Assembly (NCBI RefSeq): GCF_016634425.1
Contig: NZ_JAEPES010000002.1
Location: 434,001-498,000 of the forward strand
Reading direction: 5' to 3'
DNA length: 64,000 bases
Source of the DNA: Lacisediminihabitans changchengi
GTDB taxonomy: Bacteria > Actinomycetota > Actinomycetes > Actinomycetales > Microbacteriaceae
A program made the position numbers and the translations under genes. The notes under the pieces are model-generated. The model saw only the letters and a list, made by a program, of their open reading frames with translations. It was not told the DNA's origin and did no database searches. Every line of letters begins with the position of its first letter. Position 1 is the first letter of the stretch. Shown piece by piece: positions 12,822-21,113 of the stretch.

Positions 12822-13610
12822 GTGCTGGTCTTACTGCCGCCATCCGAGACCAAGCGCGACAGCCCTCTTCAGGCAGTGCTCGGATCGGATGACTCGGCTC
12901 TCGATCTCTCCGCCCTCGGTTTTCCCGGTCTCGCGTCGCCGCGCCGCACCGCCCTTGCGGCACTGCGCAAGCTCGGCGGCAATCGCGCAACCATGGCGGC
13001 AGCGCTGAGGCTCGGGCCGTCTCAACAGTTCGAGATCGACCGCAACCGTGCCGTTCGGACCTCGGCCACGATGCCCGCCCTGGAGCGCTACACGGGCGTT
13101 CTCTACGACGCGCTCGAGGTGCAGAGTCTGGATGCCGCGGCTCGCGCCTTTGCCGACGACCACCTGGTCATCCAGTCGGCGCTGTTCGGTCTGCTGCGCG
13201 GGTCCGACCCGGTGCCTGCCTACCGGCTTTCGCACGACTCGAAACTGCCAGAGCTGTCGCTGAAGAAGCTCTGGCGCGATCGGGTCTCGGCGGCACTCGG
13301 GGATCACGACGGTCTGGTCCTCGATCTGCGGTCCGAGGCATACGTCGAACTCGGCCCGGCTCCCGAGGGCTCGCTGTTTCTCCGCGTCGTCGCCGAGGGC
13401 GCTGACGGACGTCGCCGCGCCCTCAACCACTTCAACAAGAAGGGCAAGGGCGAGTTCGCCCGGGCTCTCGTGCAGGCGGGGATCGAGCATCCCGACGCGG
13501 AGTCGCTCCTGGTGTGGGCGGCCGGCGCCGGCATCCGGCTCTCCCGGGGCGCGCCCGGCGAGCTCGAGCTGGTCGTGCCCGAGGTTGTCGCGAGCCGTCG
13601 CTCGGCCTGA
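12822..13610 (+). CDS. yaaA: YaaA-family peroxide stress protein
   Basis: A 262-residue protein of the YaaA/DUF328 family, which in Escherichia coli lowers free iron and protects DNA under peroxide stress. Family marks visible are the start MLVLLPPSETKR, YTGVLYDAL, FGLLRGSDPVPAYRLSHDSK and NHFNKKGKGEFARAL. The start is GTG at 12822, 3 bp after the previous gene. Co-location with the ATP synthase genes may only reflect shared transcription. Intergenic repeats follow its stop. Confidence 0.92.
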   Translation: MLVLLPPSETKRDSPLQAVLGSDDSALDLSALGFPGLASPRRTALAALRKLGGNRATMAAALRLGPSQQFEIDRNRAVRTSATMPALERYTGVLYDALEVQSLDAAARAFADDHLVIQSALFGLLRGSDPVPAYRLSHDSKLPELSLKKLWRDRVSAALGDHDGLVLDLRSEAYVELGPAPEGSLFLRVVAEGADGRRRALNHFNKKGKGEFARALVQAGIEHPDAESLLVWAAGAGIRLSRGAPGELELVVPEVVASRRSA

Positions 13611-13619
13611 GTCGTGCTG

Positions 13620-13800
13620 TTCGCCCTGCCGATTGTGCGCAGTTGTGCCCGCTTGTGCGGGTTGTGCCTGCTCGAGCTGGCACATCTAGCACGGTCAGGC
13701 ACAATCGGCGCGGGTAGCGACAATCGGCGCGGGTAGCGACAATCGGCGCGGGTAGCGACAATCGGCGCGGGCAACCACTACGGGCGCGAGCGGGCACAGC
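13620..13800. repeat. Intergenic repeat block with four 19-bp tandem copies
   Basis: The gap between yaaA and the next gene holds four tandem 19-bp units (ACAATCGGCGCGGGTAGCG) at 13701, 13720, 13739 and 13758, the last diverging at its end. To the left, GCCGATTGTGC and several TTGTGC words are the inverse of the right-hand GCACAATCGGC, so the block can fold on itself. No coding sequence is convincing here. The core TCGGCGCGGG recurs in the hairpin at 55940. Confidence 0.85.
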
Positions 13801-13840
13801 TGTGCACCCGGTAGACCGCGAGTACGCGAGCCGTGGCCGC

Positions 13841-13846
13841 TAGGGT
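13841..13846 (+). promoter_or_regulatory. -10 element, leaderless start of the DUF5684-like gene
   Basis: TAGGGT ends 6 nt before the ATG at 13853, placing the expected transcription start on or next to the start codon. No ribosome-binding sequence is present. Confidence 0.6.
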
Positions 13847-13852
13847 GAGCGC

Positions 13853-14380
13853 ATGGACCCCAACGATCCCAACAGTTACGGCTACTCGGGTGATCCCGGC
13901 CTATGGGTCGCCGCCTACTTCAGCATCTTCTTCGGTGTCATCGTCTTCAGCCTGCTGGTCGGCGTCGCAGCCTATGTGCTGACCGCACTGTCGCTGATGT
14001 CCTTCTTCCGCAAGGTGGGGGTGCGGCCATGGATCGCGTGGGTGCCTATCTACAACAACTGGGTCTGGCTGGAGGTCGGTGGCCAGCGCGGCTGGCTGTC
14101 GCTGCTGTCCATAGTCCCGTACGGCGGCACGGTCAGCGCGATCTTCTTGTACATCGGGATGTACCGCTCCGGCCTGGCGTTCGGCAAGTCCGGCGGATTC
14201 CTCGTGCTCGGCATCTTTCTGCCGTTCGTCTGGGCGTTCATCCTGGGTTCGCGGGCCGAGGTCTACCGCCCGGAGCTCATCGCCGCGGCAGGCTACGGAC
14301 CTCCGCTCGCCGGCTACGGATCGGTCGGGCACAACTACGCAAACGCGTGGTCGGCGGCGGGCTGGACGACGCCCGCCTGA
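13853..14380 (+). CDS. Small polytopic membrane protein (DUF5684-like)
   Basis: A 175-residue membrane protein with about four hydrophobic segments. The segment IAWVPIYNNWVWLEVGGQRG, following a first helix pair, resembles DUF5684 proteins, which have an AWVPIYN-type turn. The C-terminal 30 residues are Gly/Tyr/Ala-rich and probably exposed. No enzyme motif is visible and its function is unknown. It is a single gene with its own leaderless-type promoter. Confidence 0.75.
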   Translation: MDPNDPNSYGYSGDPGLWVAAYFSIFFGVIVFSLLVGVAAYVLTALSLMSFFRKVGVRPWIAWVPIYNNWVWLEVGGQRGWLSLLSIVPYGGTVSAIFLYIGMYRSGLAFGKSGGFLVLGIFLPFVWAFILGSRAEVYRPELIAAAGYGPPLAGYGSVGHNYANAWSAAGWTTPA

Positions 14381-14403
14381 TACGACACGCGCTTACCCCG
14401 CTG

Positions 14404-14476
14404 CCAGGTCTCGATACGCGGATCTCGAAACGCGCTCTCGATCCCCGTCCTCGATAGGCCCACCCAACAGGTGATA
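14404..14476. repeat. Degenerate copy of the GAGTAGCGCCC/CGTATCGA intergenic repeat
   Basis: TCTCGATACGCGG, CTCGAAACGCGC and CTCGATAGGCCC occur in close succession, and GATATCGAGCGGGCGAGCG follows. These resemble the ends of the palindromic repeats at 37658, 51359 and 60910, but the core has decayed. It sits between converging genes. Confidence 0.5.
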
Positions 14477-14516
14477 TCGAGCGGGCGAGCGGGCGCCACT
14501 CGATCAGCGGTCGCTG

Positions 14517-15128
14517 CTACGCGCGCCAGCAGCCCTCGAGATGGTCGTCGACCATGCCGCTGGACTGCATGAGCGCGTACATCGTGGTCGGTCCGACGAA
14601 TCGGAGTCCGAGCTTTTTCAGGGCCGCGCTCATGGCCGTCGACTGTGGCGTTACCGCGGGTACGTCGGCGAAACTGCGCGGCCGCACGGTGGTGGGCTCT
14701 GGCGCGAAACTCCACATCAGCGCGTCGAGAGCGCCCGGCCGATCACGCACCAGTTGTCGCACGACGCGGGCATTGGAAATGGTCGCCGCGATCTTGGCGC
14801 GATTGCGAATAATGCCGGTGTTCAGCATCAGCTCGGCCTGGTCGGCATCCGTCATTGCGGCGACCGCGTCGATGTCGAATCCGTGGAACGCCTCGCGGAA
14901 TTGCGGCCGCCGGCGCAGGATCGTGATCCACGACAACCCGGCCTGAAATCCCTCGAGACTCAGCTTCTCGAACAGCGCACGATCGCCATGCAGCGGCCTA
15001 CCCCACTCCTCGTCGTGATAGCGGCGGTACTCGGCGTCGGACGCCCCCCAAGCACAGCGCGCCTTGCCGTCGTCGCCGATCACCACCGTGGGGCGGTCGG
15101 CGACGGTCACCGGTTGCGTGTCACTCAT
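14517..15128 (-). CDS. tag: DNA-3-methyladenine glycosylase I
   Basis: Tag excises 3-methyladenine from DNA, starting base-excision repair of alkylation damage. The 203-residue protein shows RCAWGASDAEYRRYHDEEWG, FEKLSLEGFQAGLSWITILR and the C-terminal GLRFVGPTTMYALMQSSGMV. The zinc ligands typical of the family (Cys near the N-terminus, His and Cys in DDHLEGC) can be seen. The ATG at 15128 overlaps the ogt stop (ATGA); the longer frame start at 15164 falls inside ogt and is rejected. Coupling to ogt makes a two-gene alkylation-repair operon. Confidence 0.95.
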   Translation of the reverse strand: MSDTQPVTVADRPTVVIGDDGKARCAWGASDAEYRRYHDEEWGRPLHGDRALFEKLSLEGFQAGLSWITILRRRPQFREAFHGFDIDAVAAMTDADQAELMLNTGIIRNRAKIAATISNARVVRQLVRDRPGALDALMWSFAPEPTTVRPRSFADVPAVTPQSTAMSAALKKLGLRFVGPTTMYALMQSSGMVDDHLEGCWRA

Positions 15129-15688
15129 GCGAAGGCCGTGATGCCCTCGTGCTCGAGCAGCCACAGCTTCGTCGGGACGCCCTCGCCCGCGCTGTATCCG
15201 GTGATCTTGTTATTACTCGCCAGCACGCGGTGACACGGCACGATCAGCGGGACGGGGTTGGCCCCGACCGCGCCGCCCACAGCGCGCCCGGCGGTTGGGC
15301 GCCCGGTGAGGCGACCGAGGTCGCCGTATGACACCACCTCGCCGAAGCTCAGGTTTTGCAGGGCGGCCCAGATCGCCTTCTGGAACGGTGTTCCCGCCAG
15401 CCGCACCGGAACGTCGAATCCGGTGCGCTCGCCGGCGAAATACTCGGCGAGCTGATCGGCGGCACGGTCGAGGACGGCGTCTCTGTGCTCGGGCTGTTCC
15501 TCGAGCGGCAGGTGGCCGCCGCGTTCGATGGCGACCGAGGTGACGGCTGTGCCGTCGCCCGTGAGCTCGATGCGGCCGATCGGGCTATCGAGCCGACGAA
15601 GGGCAGTCGGGGAGGCCGGAACGCCACGGGCAGGCGCCGACGGATCTGCGGTTGGGACCGCGACGGTGGGGGCTTCGCTGGTGGTCAT
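15125..15688 (-). CDS. ogt: Methylated-DNA--protein-cysteine methyltransferase
   Basis: This suicide enzyme moves the methyl group of O6-methylguanine to its own cysteine. The active site VPCHRVLAS is present, with the helix-turn-helix region FGEVVSYGDLGRLTGRP before it and GYSAGEGVPTKLWLLEHEG after. Length is 187 residues, with an Ala/Pro-rich N-terminal extension of about 30. The ATG at 15688 has TACAGT six bases upstream, indicating a leaderless transcript. It overlaps tag by 4 bp. Confidence 0.95.
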   Translation of the reverse strand: MTTSEAPTVAVPTADPSAPARGVPASPTALRRLDSPIGRIELTGDGTAVTSVAIERGGHLPLEEQPEHRDAVLDRAADQLAEYFAGERTGFDVPVRLAGTPFQKAIWAALQNLSFGEVVSYGDLGRLTGRPTAGRAVGGAVGANPVPLIVPCHRVLASNNKITGYSAGEGVPTKLWLLEHEGITAFA

Positions 15689-15694
15689 GAGTCG

Positions 15695-15700
15695 ACTGTA
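15695..15700 (-). promoter_or_regulatory. -10 element, leaderless start of ogt-tag
   Basis: Read on the minus strand, TACAGT is followed by 6 nt and then the ogt ATG. There is no ribosome-binding sequence. Confidence 0.6.
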
Positions 15701-15791
15701 GTTGCGACATCCGTCACTCCTCTGGCGGTTTTCGGACCTGTGCTGAACGCCCTCTCGGTCACGGGCTGTGGGGGAGTGGAGAAGCGCGGCC

Positions 15792-15797
15792 TAGGCT
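15792..15797 (+). promoter_or_regulatory. -10 element, leaderless start of the aldo/keto reductase
   Basis: TAGGCT is followed by 7 nt and the ATG at 15805. The GAGGAG in between is only 1 nt from the ATG, too close to act as a normal ribosome site. Confidence 0.55.
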
Positions 15798-15804
15798 GAG
15801 GAGC

Positions 15805-16773
15805 ATGGCTGAAATCAACTACCGCACCCTCGGCAACTCCGGGCTCGTCGTCTCGACGATCGGGCTCGGCTGCAACAACTTCGGACGCGCACAGACCGTG
15901 ACCGAGACCCAGGAGGGAACGGATGCCGTCATCCACGCGGCCATCGACGCCGGCGTCACGTTGTTCGACACCGCCGACATCTACGGCTCGGAGCGCGGAC
16001 TCAGCGAGACGTTGATGGGCAACTCCCTGCGCGGGCGTCGGGGCGAGATCGTGCTCGCGACCAAGTTCGGTATGAACATGGCCGGCACCAACGGCCCGGA
16101 CTGGGGGGCGCGCGGCTCGCGGCGCTACGTGCGACTCGCGGTGGAGGCATCCCTTCGACGGTTGCAGACGGACTGGATCGACCTGTATCAGCTGCACACC
16201 CCCGACCCGTCGACGCCGATCGAGGAGACACTCTCGGTGCTCGACGACCTGATCACCGAGGGGAAGGTGCGCTACATCGGGCACTCGAACCTGACCGGCT
16301 GGCAGATCGCCGACGCCGAGTATCAGGCCATCCTCGGCGGCCACCCCAAGTTCATCTCGGCGCAGAACGAATACTCCCTGCTAGTGCGCGGCGTCGAAGA
16401 CGAGGTGCTGCCCGCGGCGAACCACTACGGGCTCGGCTTTCTGCCGTTCTTTCCGCTGTATAACGGCCTGTTCACCGGCAAGTTCAACGGCGGGGCGCGC
16501 CCGGCCGACAGTCGCATCATGGCGATCCGCCCGCACGTGCTCGACGACGTGCCGTGGGACGCCATGGATCGCTACGCCGCCTTCTGCGAGCGCCAGGGCG
16601 TGACGATGCTCGCCGCGACGCTCGCCTGGTTGCTCGCTCAGCCCGGCCTCACCAGCGTCATCGCCGGCGTGACCAAGCCGGAGCAGATCGTGCAGAACGT
16701 CGAGGCGGCCACTGCCTGGAACCCCACGGTCGACGACCTCGCCGAGATCTCGGCGCTCTTCCCGCCGGCCTGA
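15805..16773 (+). CDS. Aldo/keto reductase
   Basis: A 322-residue NADPH-dependent oxidoreductase of the aldo/keto reductase superfamily. The catalytic tetrad is visible: Asp and Tyr in TLFDTADIYGSERGLSE, Lys in IVLATKFG, His in LYQLHTPDPSTPIEE. It starts NYRTLGNSGLVVSTIGLGCN, as in the AKR groups that act on varied aldehydes. It is monocistronic, with its own leaderless-type promoter, and converges on the next gene. Substrate cannot be inferred. Confidence 0.93.
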   Translation: MAEINYRTLGNSGLVVSTIGLGCNNFGRAQTVTETQEGTDAVIHAAIDAGVTLFDTADIYGSERGLSETLMGNSLRGRRGEIVLATKFGMNMAGTNGPDWGARGSRRYVRLAVEASLRRLQTDWIDLYQLHTPDPSTPIEETLSVLDDLITEGKVRYIGHSNLTGWQIADAEYQAILGGHPKFISAQNEYSLLVRGVEDEVLPAANHYGLGFLPFFPLYNGLFTGKFNGGARPADSRIMAIRPHVLDDVPWDAMDRYAAFCERQGVTMLAATLAWLLAQPGLTSVIAGVTKPEQIVQNVEAATAWNPTVDDLAEISALFPPA

Positions 16774-16826
16774 CCCGCCGGGCGAACTCGCGGCTGCCGC
16801 ACGTGTTTGGCCCCGCCAATGGCCCG

Positions 16827-17741
16827 CTACCCGACCAGCAGCACTACCTTGCCGCGCAGGTGCCGCGACTCGAGCCGCTCGTAGGCCTCGCGCACCTGCG
16901 CGAGCGGGTAGGTGGCCGCGATCGGCAGCACCAGTTCGCCCGAGGCGACCAGCCGGGCAAGTTCCCAGAGCTCTGCGGATGTCTTCTTGCCACTGCCCAC
17001 CACGGAGATGCCGTACTTGTCCGCACCCTCGAAATACACGACGCTGTTGATCCGCGCGGGGGCGACGCCCAGCTCGAGGGCAGCGAGCACCGTCTCCTCC
17101 CCGGCGTTGTCGATGACGGCGGTGATGCCCTGCGGTGCTGCGGCCCGGAGGCGGTCGACGAGCCCGGGGCCGTACGCCACCGGGATGACGCCCAAGCCGC
17201 GCAAAAACTCGTGATTCTGCTCGCTGGCGGTACCGATCACGGTCGCTCCGGTGCGCAGAGCGAACTGCGCAGCCAGGATGCCGACCCCGCCCGCGGCAGC
17301 GCTGACCAGCACCGTGTCGGCTGCGGTGGGGGCGACGGCATCCGTCGACCGCAGGGCGGTGTTGCCGACGGAGTACAGACCTCCGGCACTGGCCCAGTCG
17401 AGGCCGGCGGGCTTGGCGGCGACGTGCGTGGCGTTCACGACCACGAACTCGGCCTGTGCCGTGAGGGGCGCCCAGCCGAGTACCTCATCACCGACGGCCA
17501 GGCCGGTGACGCCGTCTCCCAGCTCGTCGATCACGCCGGCGAACTCCGAGCCCTGCCGGGAGGGGAGGGTGTGCGAAGGCATCACCGCGGGACTGCGCCG
17601 CAGCTTGTAGTCGAAGGCGTTGAGCCCGGCGGCGCGCACGGCGACGCGCACCTGCCCCGGCCCCGCGTGCGGCTCCGGCACGTCGATGATCTCGAGGACG
17701 TCGGGGCCGCCATAGGCGGAATAGCTGACTGCGAGGGACAT
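16827..17741 (-). CDS. NADP-dependent oxidoreductase, zinc-free MDR (quinone reductase-like)
   Basis: A 304-residue medium-chain dehydrogenase/reductase. The N-terminal GroES-like domain (SYSAYGGPDVLEIIDVPEPH, VRAAGLNAFDYKLRR) lacks the catalytic and structural zinc cysteines. The Rossmann motif is VLVSAAAGGVGILAAQFA. It therefore resembles quinone oxidoreductases rather than alcohol dehydrogenases. TAGTCT lies 6 nt before the ATG at 17741. It is convergent with the aldo/keto reductase, and the amine-catabolic group lies behind it. Confidence 0.92.
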   Translation of the reverse strand: MSLAVSYSAYGGPDVLEIIDVPEPHAGPGQVRVAVRAAGLNAFDYKLRRSPAVMPSHTLPSRQGSEFAGVIDELGDGVTGLAVGDEVLGWAPLTAQAEFVVVNATHVAAKPAGLDWASAGGLYSVGNTALRSTDAVAPTAADTVLVSAAAGGVGILAAQFALRTGATVIGTASEQNHEFLRGLGVIPVAYGPGLVDRLRAAAPQGITAVIDNAGEETVLAALELGVAPARINSVVYFEGADKYGISVVGSGKKTSAELWELARLVASGELVLPIAATYPLAQVREAYERLESRHLRGKVVLLVG

Positions 17742-17747
17742 CCGTCA

Positions 17748-17753
17748 AGACTA
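17748..17753 (-). promoter_or_regulatory. -10 element, leaderless start of the MDR oxidoreductase
   Basis: On the minus strand TAGTCT is followed by TGACGG and the ATG at 17741, a 6-nt spacing. No ribosome-binding sequence is present. Confidence 0.6.
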
Positions 17754-17798
17754 GGGCCGCACCTCCCTGCCGGGCCGGAGCGGAAGAGTCGCGGCGCC

Positions 17799-19133
17799 TC
17801 AGTGCCCCGTCAGCGGTGCCATCAGTCGCGCGATCCGCGACGGTGAGCCGGTGAGGCGTTCCTCGGTGTCGGCCGCGGCCATCGCCGCCGTGCCCAGGTT
17901 TGCACCGACATAGCGCAGCGGCTCCGGCTCCCAGCGCGGCGAGCGGTGGCCGACCCACGGCAGTGTCGTGAGCTCGGTCGCTCGGTCGAGGATAAGGTCA
18001 CTCAGGGTGCGCCCGGCGAGGTTGGTGGTGCTGAGACCGTCCCCGACGTAGCCGCCGGCGCTGGCGATGCCGGTCGCCCGGTCGTGGCGAACGCTGGCGT
18101 GCCAGTCTCGCGGCACGCCGAGTGGTCCGCCCCAGCGATGCGTGACGGCGACGTCACGGGTGGCGGGGAAGAGGTCGGCGAGGGTCACCCGGAGGTGCTC
18201 GAACACGTCGGGCGCTCGATCGTAGGACGAACGGATGCTCGAGCCCCAGTGATAGCGCGCGCCGCGTCCGCCGAACGCCACCCGATTGTCGGCGGTGCGC
18301 TGCCCGTACACCAGGAGGTGGCGGAAATCGGCGAAGGTCTGCCCATGCTCGATGCCGAATTCGCGCCAGGCGGCATCGCTGAGCGGTTCGGTCGCGATCA
18401 TCAGGGAGTACAGCGGCAGTACGTCCCGGTGGGTGCGGGGCAGTGTGGCCCCATAGCCCTCCGTGGCGATGACGACGGTGTCGGCGGTGATCGATCCGCG
18501 GTCGGTCAGCACGCGATGCGGCTGCCAGTCGAGCACCTCGGTCTGCTCGGCGATGCGCACTCCGAGGCCCTCGACCACGCGGGCGAGGCCGCGGACGAGC
18601 TTGCCAGGGTGTAGTCGCGCGCAGGCGGGATCGAAACTGCCCTGCGCGGTCTGGATGATCTCGTCGACACCGTAGGCGGCGGCATCCGTCACCTCGGTCT
18701 GGGCGGCGGCTCGCTGCACAGACCCGCGCGCGAAGCTCACGGTGCCGCCCCGGAGGTAATCGCAGTCGATGCCCTCGGCGGAGCTGACCCGGCCCACCTC
18801 GTCGACCGTGTCGATCATCGCGCGGCGCATGGCGAGCGCGGCGGGGCGTCCGTGCATCCGTTCCAGTTTCGCGGTGGAGGCGGGGAACAGCGCCGAGCAC
18901 CAGCCGCCATTGCGACCGGACGCGCCGAAGCCCGCGATCTGCTTTTCGAGCACCACGATGCGCAGTGTCGGGTCGGCCTTCGCTAGGTAATAGGCAGTCC
19001 AGAGGCCGGTGAGCCCGGCTCCGACGATCGCGACGTCCACTGCGGCGTCGCCGTCCAATGGTGAGCGCGGCGTGAACGGCTCGTCGAGCGAGTCGAACCA
19101 GAAGCTCAGATCGCGATAGCGCCGAGTGGTCAG
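17799..19133 (-). CDS. FAD-dependent amine oxidoreductase (DAO family), probable CTG start
   Basis: A flavoprotein of the D-amino-acid oxidase/PuuB type, expected to oxidise an amine or gamma-glutamyl amine. The dinucleotide-binding motif is VAIVGAGLTGLWTAYYL and the flavin-contact loop is FGASGRNGGWCSALFPAS. A TTG at 19058 would remove the upstream segment RYRDLSFWFDSLDEPFTPRS, which I recall as conserved in relatives. In that frame no ATG, GTG or TTG precedes it. CTG at 19131-19133 overlaps the aminotransferase stop as CTGA, mirroring the ATGA overlaps elsewhere. That start gives 444 residues. It is co-transcribed with the aminotransferase. Confidence 0.88.
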   Translation of the reverse strand: MTTRRYRDLSFWFDSLDEPFTPRSPLDGDAAVDVAIVGAGLTGLWTAYYLAKADPTLRIVVLEKQIAGFGASGRNGGWCSALFPASTAKLERMHGRPAALAMRRAMIDTVDEVGRVSSAEGIDCDYLRGGTVSFARGSVQRAAAQTEVTDAAAYGVDEIIQTAQGSFDPACARLHPGKLVRGLARVVEGLGVRIAEQTEVLDWQPHRVLTDRGSITADTVVIATEGYGATLPRTHRDVLPLYSLMIATEPLSDAAWREFGIEHGQTFADFRHLLVYGQRTADNRVAFGGRGARYHWGSSIRSSYDRAPDVFEHLRVTLADLFPATRDVAVTHRWGGPLGVPRDWHASVRHDRATGIASAGGYVGDGLSTTNLAGRTLSDLILDRATELTTLPWVGHRSPRWEPEPLRYVGANLGTAAMAAADTEERLTGSPSRIARLMAPLTGH

Positions 19134-20539
19134 AGTAGGTTCCCCGCCTCGGTCAGCACCCGACGAAGGATTCCCTCGATCTCGTCGAATTCGGACGGCC
19201 CGATGGTGAGCGGCGGAGCGAGCTGCACGACCGGGTCTCCACGGTCGTCGGCGCGGCAGTACAGCCCGTTGTCGTAGAGCGCTTTGGAGAGGAAGCCGCG
19301 CAGCAGACGCTCGGATTCGTCGTCGTCGAAGGTCTCTTTGGTCGCCTTGTCTTTGACCAGTTCGATACCGAAGAAGTACCCGTCGCCGCGAACGTCTCCG
19401 ACGATCGGCAAGTCGAGCAGCTTCTCGAGGGTCGAGCGGAAGATCGGGGAGTTGGTGCGCACGTTCTCGAGCAGCTTCTCCTCCTCGAAGATGTTGAGGT
19501 TCTCCAGCGCGACCGCGGCCGAGACCGGGTGGCCGCCGAAGGTGTAGCCGTGGTAGAACGAGGTCTGCCCGTGCTTGAACGGCTCGTAGATGCGGTCGCT
19601 GACGATGGTCGCGCCGATCGGGGAGTATCCACTGGTCATGCCCTTGGCGCAGGTGATCATGTCGGGCTGGAAGCCGTACGTGGTCGACGCGAACATCTCG
19701 CCGATGCGACCGAAGCCGGTGATGACCTCATCAGCCACAAGCAGCACGTCGTACTGGTCGCAGATCTCGCGAACCCGCTGGAAGTATCCGGGCGGCGGCG
19801 GAAAACATCCGCCCGAATTCTGCACCGGCTCGAGGAAGACGGCGGCGACCGTCTCCGGGCCCTCGAACAGGATCATCTCCTCGATGCGGTTGGCCGCCCA
19901 CTGGCCGAAGGCGTTGAGGTCGTCGGCGTGTTCGGTCGCGCGGTAGAAGTTCGTGTTCGGCACCCGGAATCCGCCGGGGGTCACCGGCTCGAACATCTCC
20001 TTCATCGCCGGGATACCGGTGATCGCCAGGGCGCCCTGGGGCGTGCCGTGATAGGCGACGGCTCGGGAGATCACCTTGTGCTTGGTCGGGCGCCCCTGCA
20101 GCTTCCAGAAGTACTTGGCCAGCTTGAAGGCGGTCTCGACCGCTTCGCCGCCACCCGTGGAGAAGAACACCCGGTTCAGGTCGCCCGGCGCGTACGAAGC
20201 GAGCCGATCGGCGAGCTCGATGGCGTTCGGGTGCGCGTACGACCAGATCGGGAAGAAGGCCAGCTCCTCGGCCTGCTTGGCCGCAGCCTCGGCCAGCCGA
20301 CGCCGACCGTGGCCGGCGTTCACCACGAACAGCCCGCTCAGCCCGTCGAAGTACTTGCGACCCTGGCTGTCCCAGATGTGGTGGCCCTCACCCTTGACGA
20401 TGATGGGAACGCCGTGGCCGTCTTCCATCACCGACTGGCGGGAGAAGTGCATCCAGAGATGGTCTTTGGCCTTCTGCTGCAGGTCGGCCTCGTCGTATGA
20501 ACGAGAGGATGCCGTGTCGATTGCCGTGGGCATGGTCAT
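19130..20539 (-). CDS. Class III aminotransferase (omega-amino acid/putrescine type)
   Basis: A 469-residue PLP enzyme of fold type I. Visible are GLFVVNAGHGRRRLAEAAA, the PLP-phosphate motif FFSTGGGEAVETAFKLAKYF, the cofactor aspartate in LLVADEVITGFGR, and the Schiff-base lysine in ITCAKGMTSGYSPIGA. The length and the N-terminal DHLWMHFSR fit omega-aminotransferases that use pyruvate with putrescine, GABA or beta-alanine. Neighbours are an FAD amine oxidoreductase, an Lrp regulator and a divergent aminoaldehyde dehydrogenase, which favours a polyamine/GABA route. The gene begins 3 bp after the Lrp-type gene stop. Confidence 0.92.
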   Translation of the reverse strand: MTMPTAIDTASSRSYDEADLQQKAKDHLWMHFSRQSVMEDGHGVPIIVKGEGHHIWDSQGRKYFDGLSGLFVVNAGHGRRRLAEAAAKQAEELAFFPIWSYAHPNAIELADRLASYAPGDLNRVFFSTGGGEAVETAFKLAKYFWKLQGRPTKHKVISRAVAYHGTPQGALAITGIPAMKEMFEPVTPGGFRVPNTNFYRATEHADDLNAFGQWAANRIEEMILFEGPETVAAVFLEPVQNSGGCFPPPPGYFQRVREICDQYDVLLVADEVITGFGRIGEMFASTTYGFQPDMITCAKGMTSGYSPIGATIVSDRIYEPFKHGQTSFYHGYTFGGHPVSAAVALENLNIFEEEKLLENVRTNSPIFRSTLEKLLDLPIVGDVRGDGYFFGIELVKDKATKETFDDDESERLLRGFLSKALYDNGLYCRADDRGDPVVQLAPPLTIGPSEFDEIEGILRRVLTEAGNLL

Positions 20540-20542
20540 GAT

Positions 20543-21010
20543 TTACCTAGTTCCCCAGTTGTAGAACTGCTTCTGTAGTTTCAGATAGACGAAGGTCTCG
20601 GTGGATTGCACGCCAGGGATCGAGCGGATCTCTTTGTTCAACAGCTCGATGAGGTCCTGGTCGTTCTCGCAGACGACCTCGGCGAGGATGTCGAAGCTGC
20701 CCGCGGTGAGCACTACGTAGTCGACGGCCGGGATGCTAGCCAGTCGCTCGGACACCTCGGTGGTGTCGCCGGTGACGCGTACGCCGATCATCGCCTGGCG
20801 ATAGAAGCCCAGCTGCATAGGGTCAGTGACGGCGACGACCTGCATGACCCCGGAGTCCGTGAGCTTCTGCACGCGCTGTCGCACCGCAGCTTCGCTGAGG
20901 CCGACCGCCTTGCCGATCTCGGCATACGAACGTCGGCCGTCGGCCTGGAGCTGCTCGATGATGGCTTTGGACACGTCGTCCAACTGCGCGGGCTTCGAGA
21001 TGGGGCTCAT
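20543..21010 (-). CDS. Lrp/AsnC-family transcriptional regulator
   Basis: A 155-residue regulator with an N-terminal winged helix-turn-helix (AIIEQLQADGRRSYAEIGKA, then LSEAAVRQRVQKLTDSGVM) and a C-terminal RAM ligand-binding domain (VLTAGSFDILAEVVCENDQD). Such proteins form octamers and sense amino acids or amines. It heads the operon with the aminotransferase and FAD oxidoreductase, and faces the aldehyde dehydrogenase across 115 bp containing a perfect 9-bp inverted repeat. CAGAAT lies 6 nt before the ATG, a weak leaderless-type -10. It probably regulates this amine-catabolic group and itself. Confidence 0.93.
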   Translation of the reverse strand: MSPISKPAQLDDVSKAIIEQLQADGRRSYAEIGKAVGLSEAAVRQRVQKLTDSGVMQVVAVTDPMQLGFYRQAMIGVRVTGDTTEVSERLASIPAVDYVVLTAGSFDILAEVVCENDQDLIELLNKEIRSIPGVQSTETFVYLKLQKQFYNWGTR

Positions 21011-21047
21011 GCCACGATTCTGTCAGTCCTTGGCAACTCCGACAAGT

Positions 21048-21083
21048 GAATCCGCACCCATAGAGCTATTTATCTGCGGATTC
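21048..21083. promoter_or_regulatory. Candidate operator: perfect 9-bp inverted repeat
   Basis: GAATCCGCA (21048-21056) and TGCGGATTC (21075-21083) are exact inverse copies separated by 18 bp of AT-richer sequence. The site lies midway between the divergent Lrp-type and aldehyde dehydrogenase genes, about 43 bp before the dehydrogenase start. Its spacing suits binding to two faces by a regulator dimer. Confidence 0.6.
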
Positions 21084-21113
21084 GGTGGCTATCGGCCGTT
21101 CGCCCTGCGGCAT

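Noticed and set aside
13620..13800. CRISPR array
   Set aside because: The 19-bp units are directly adjacent without spacers, and no cas genes are nearby. It is a simple tandem repeat.
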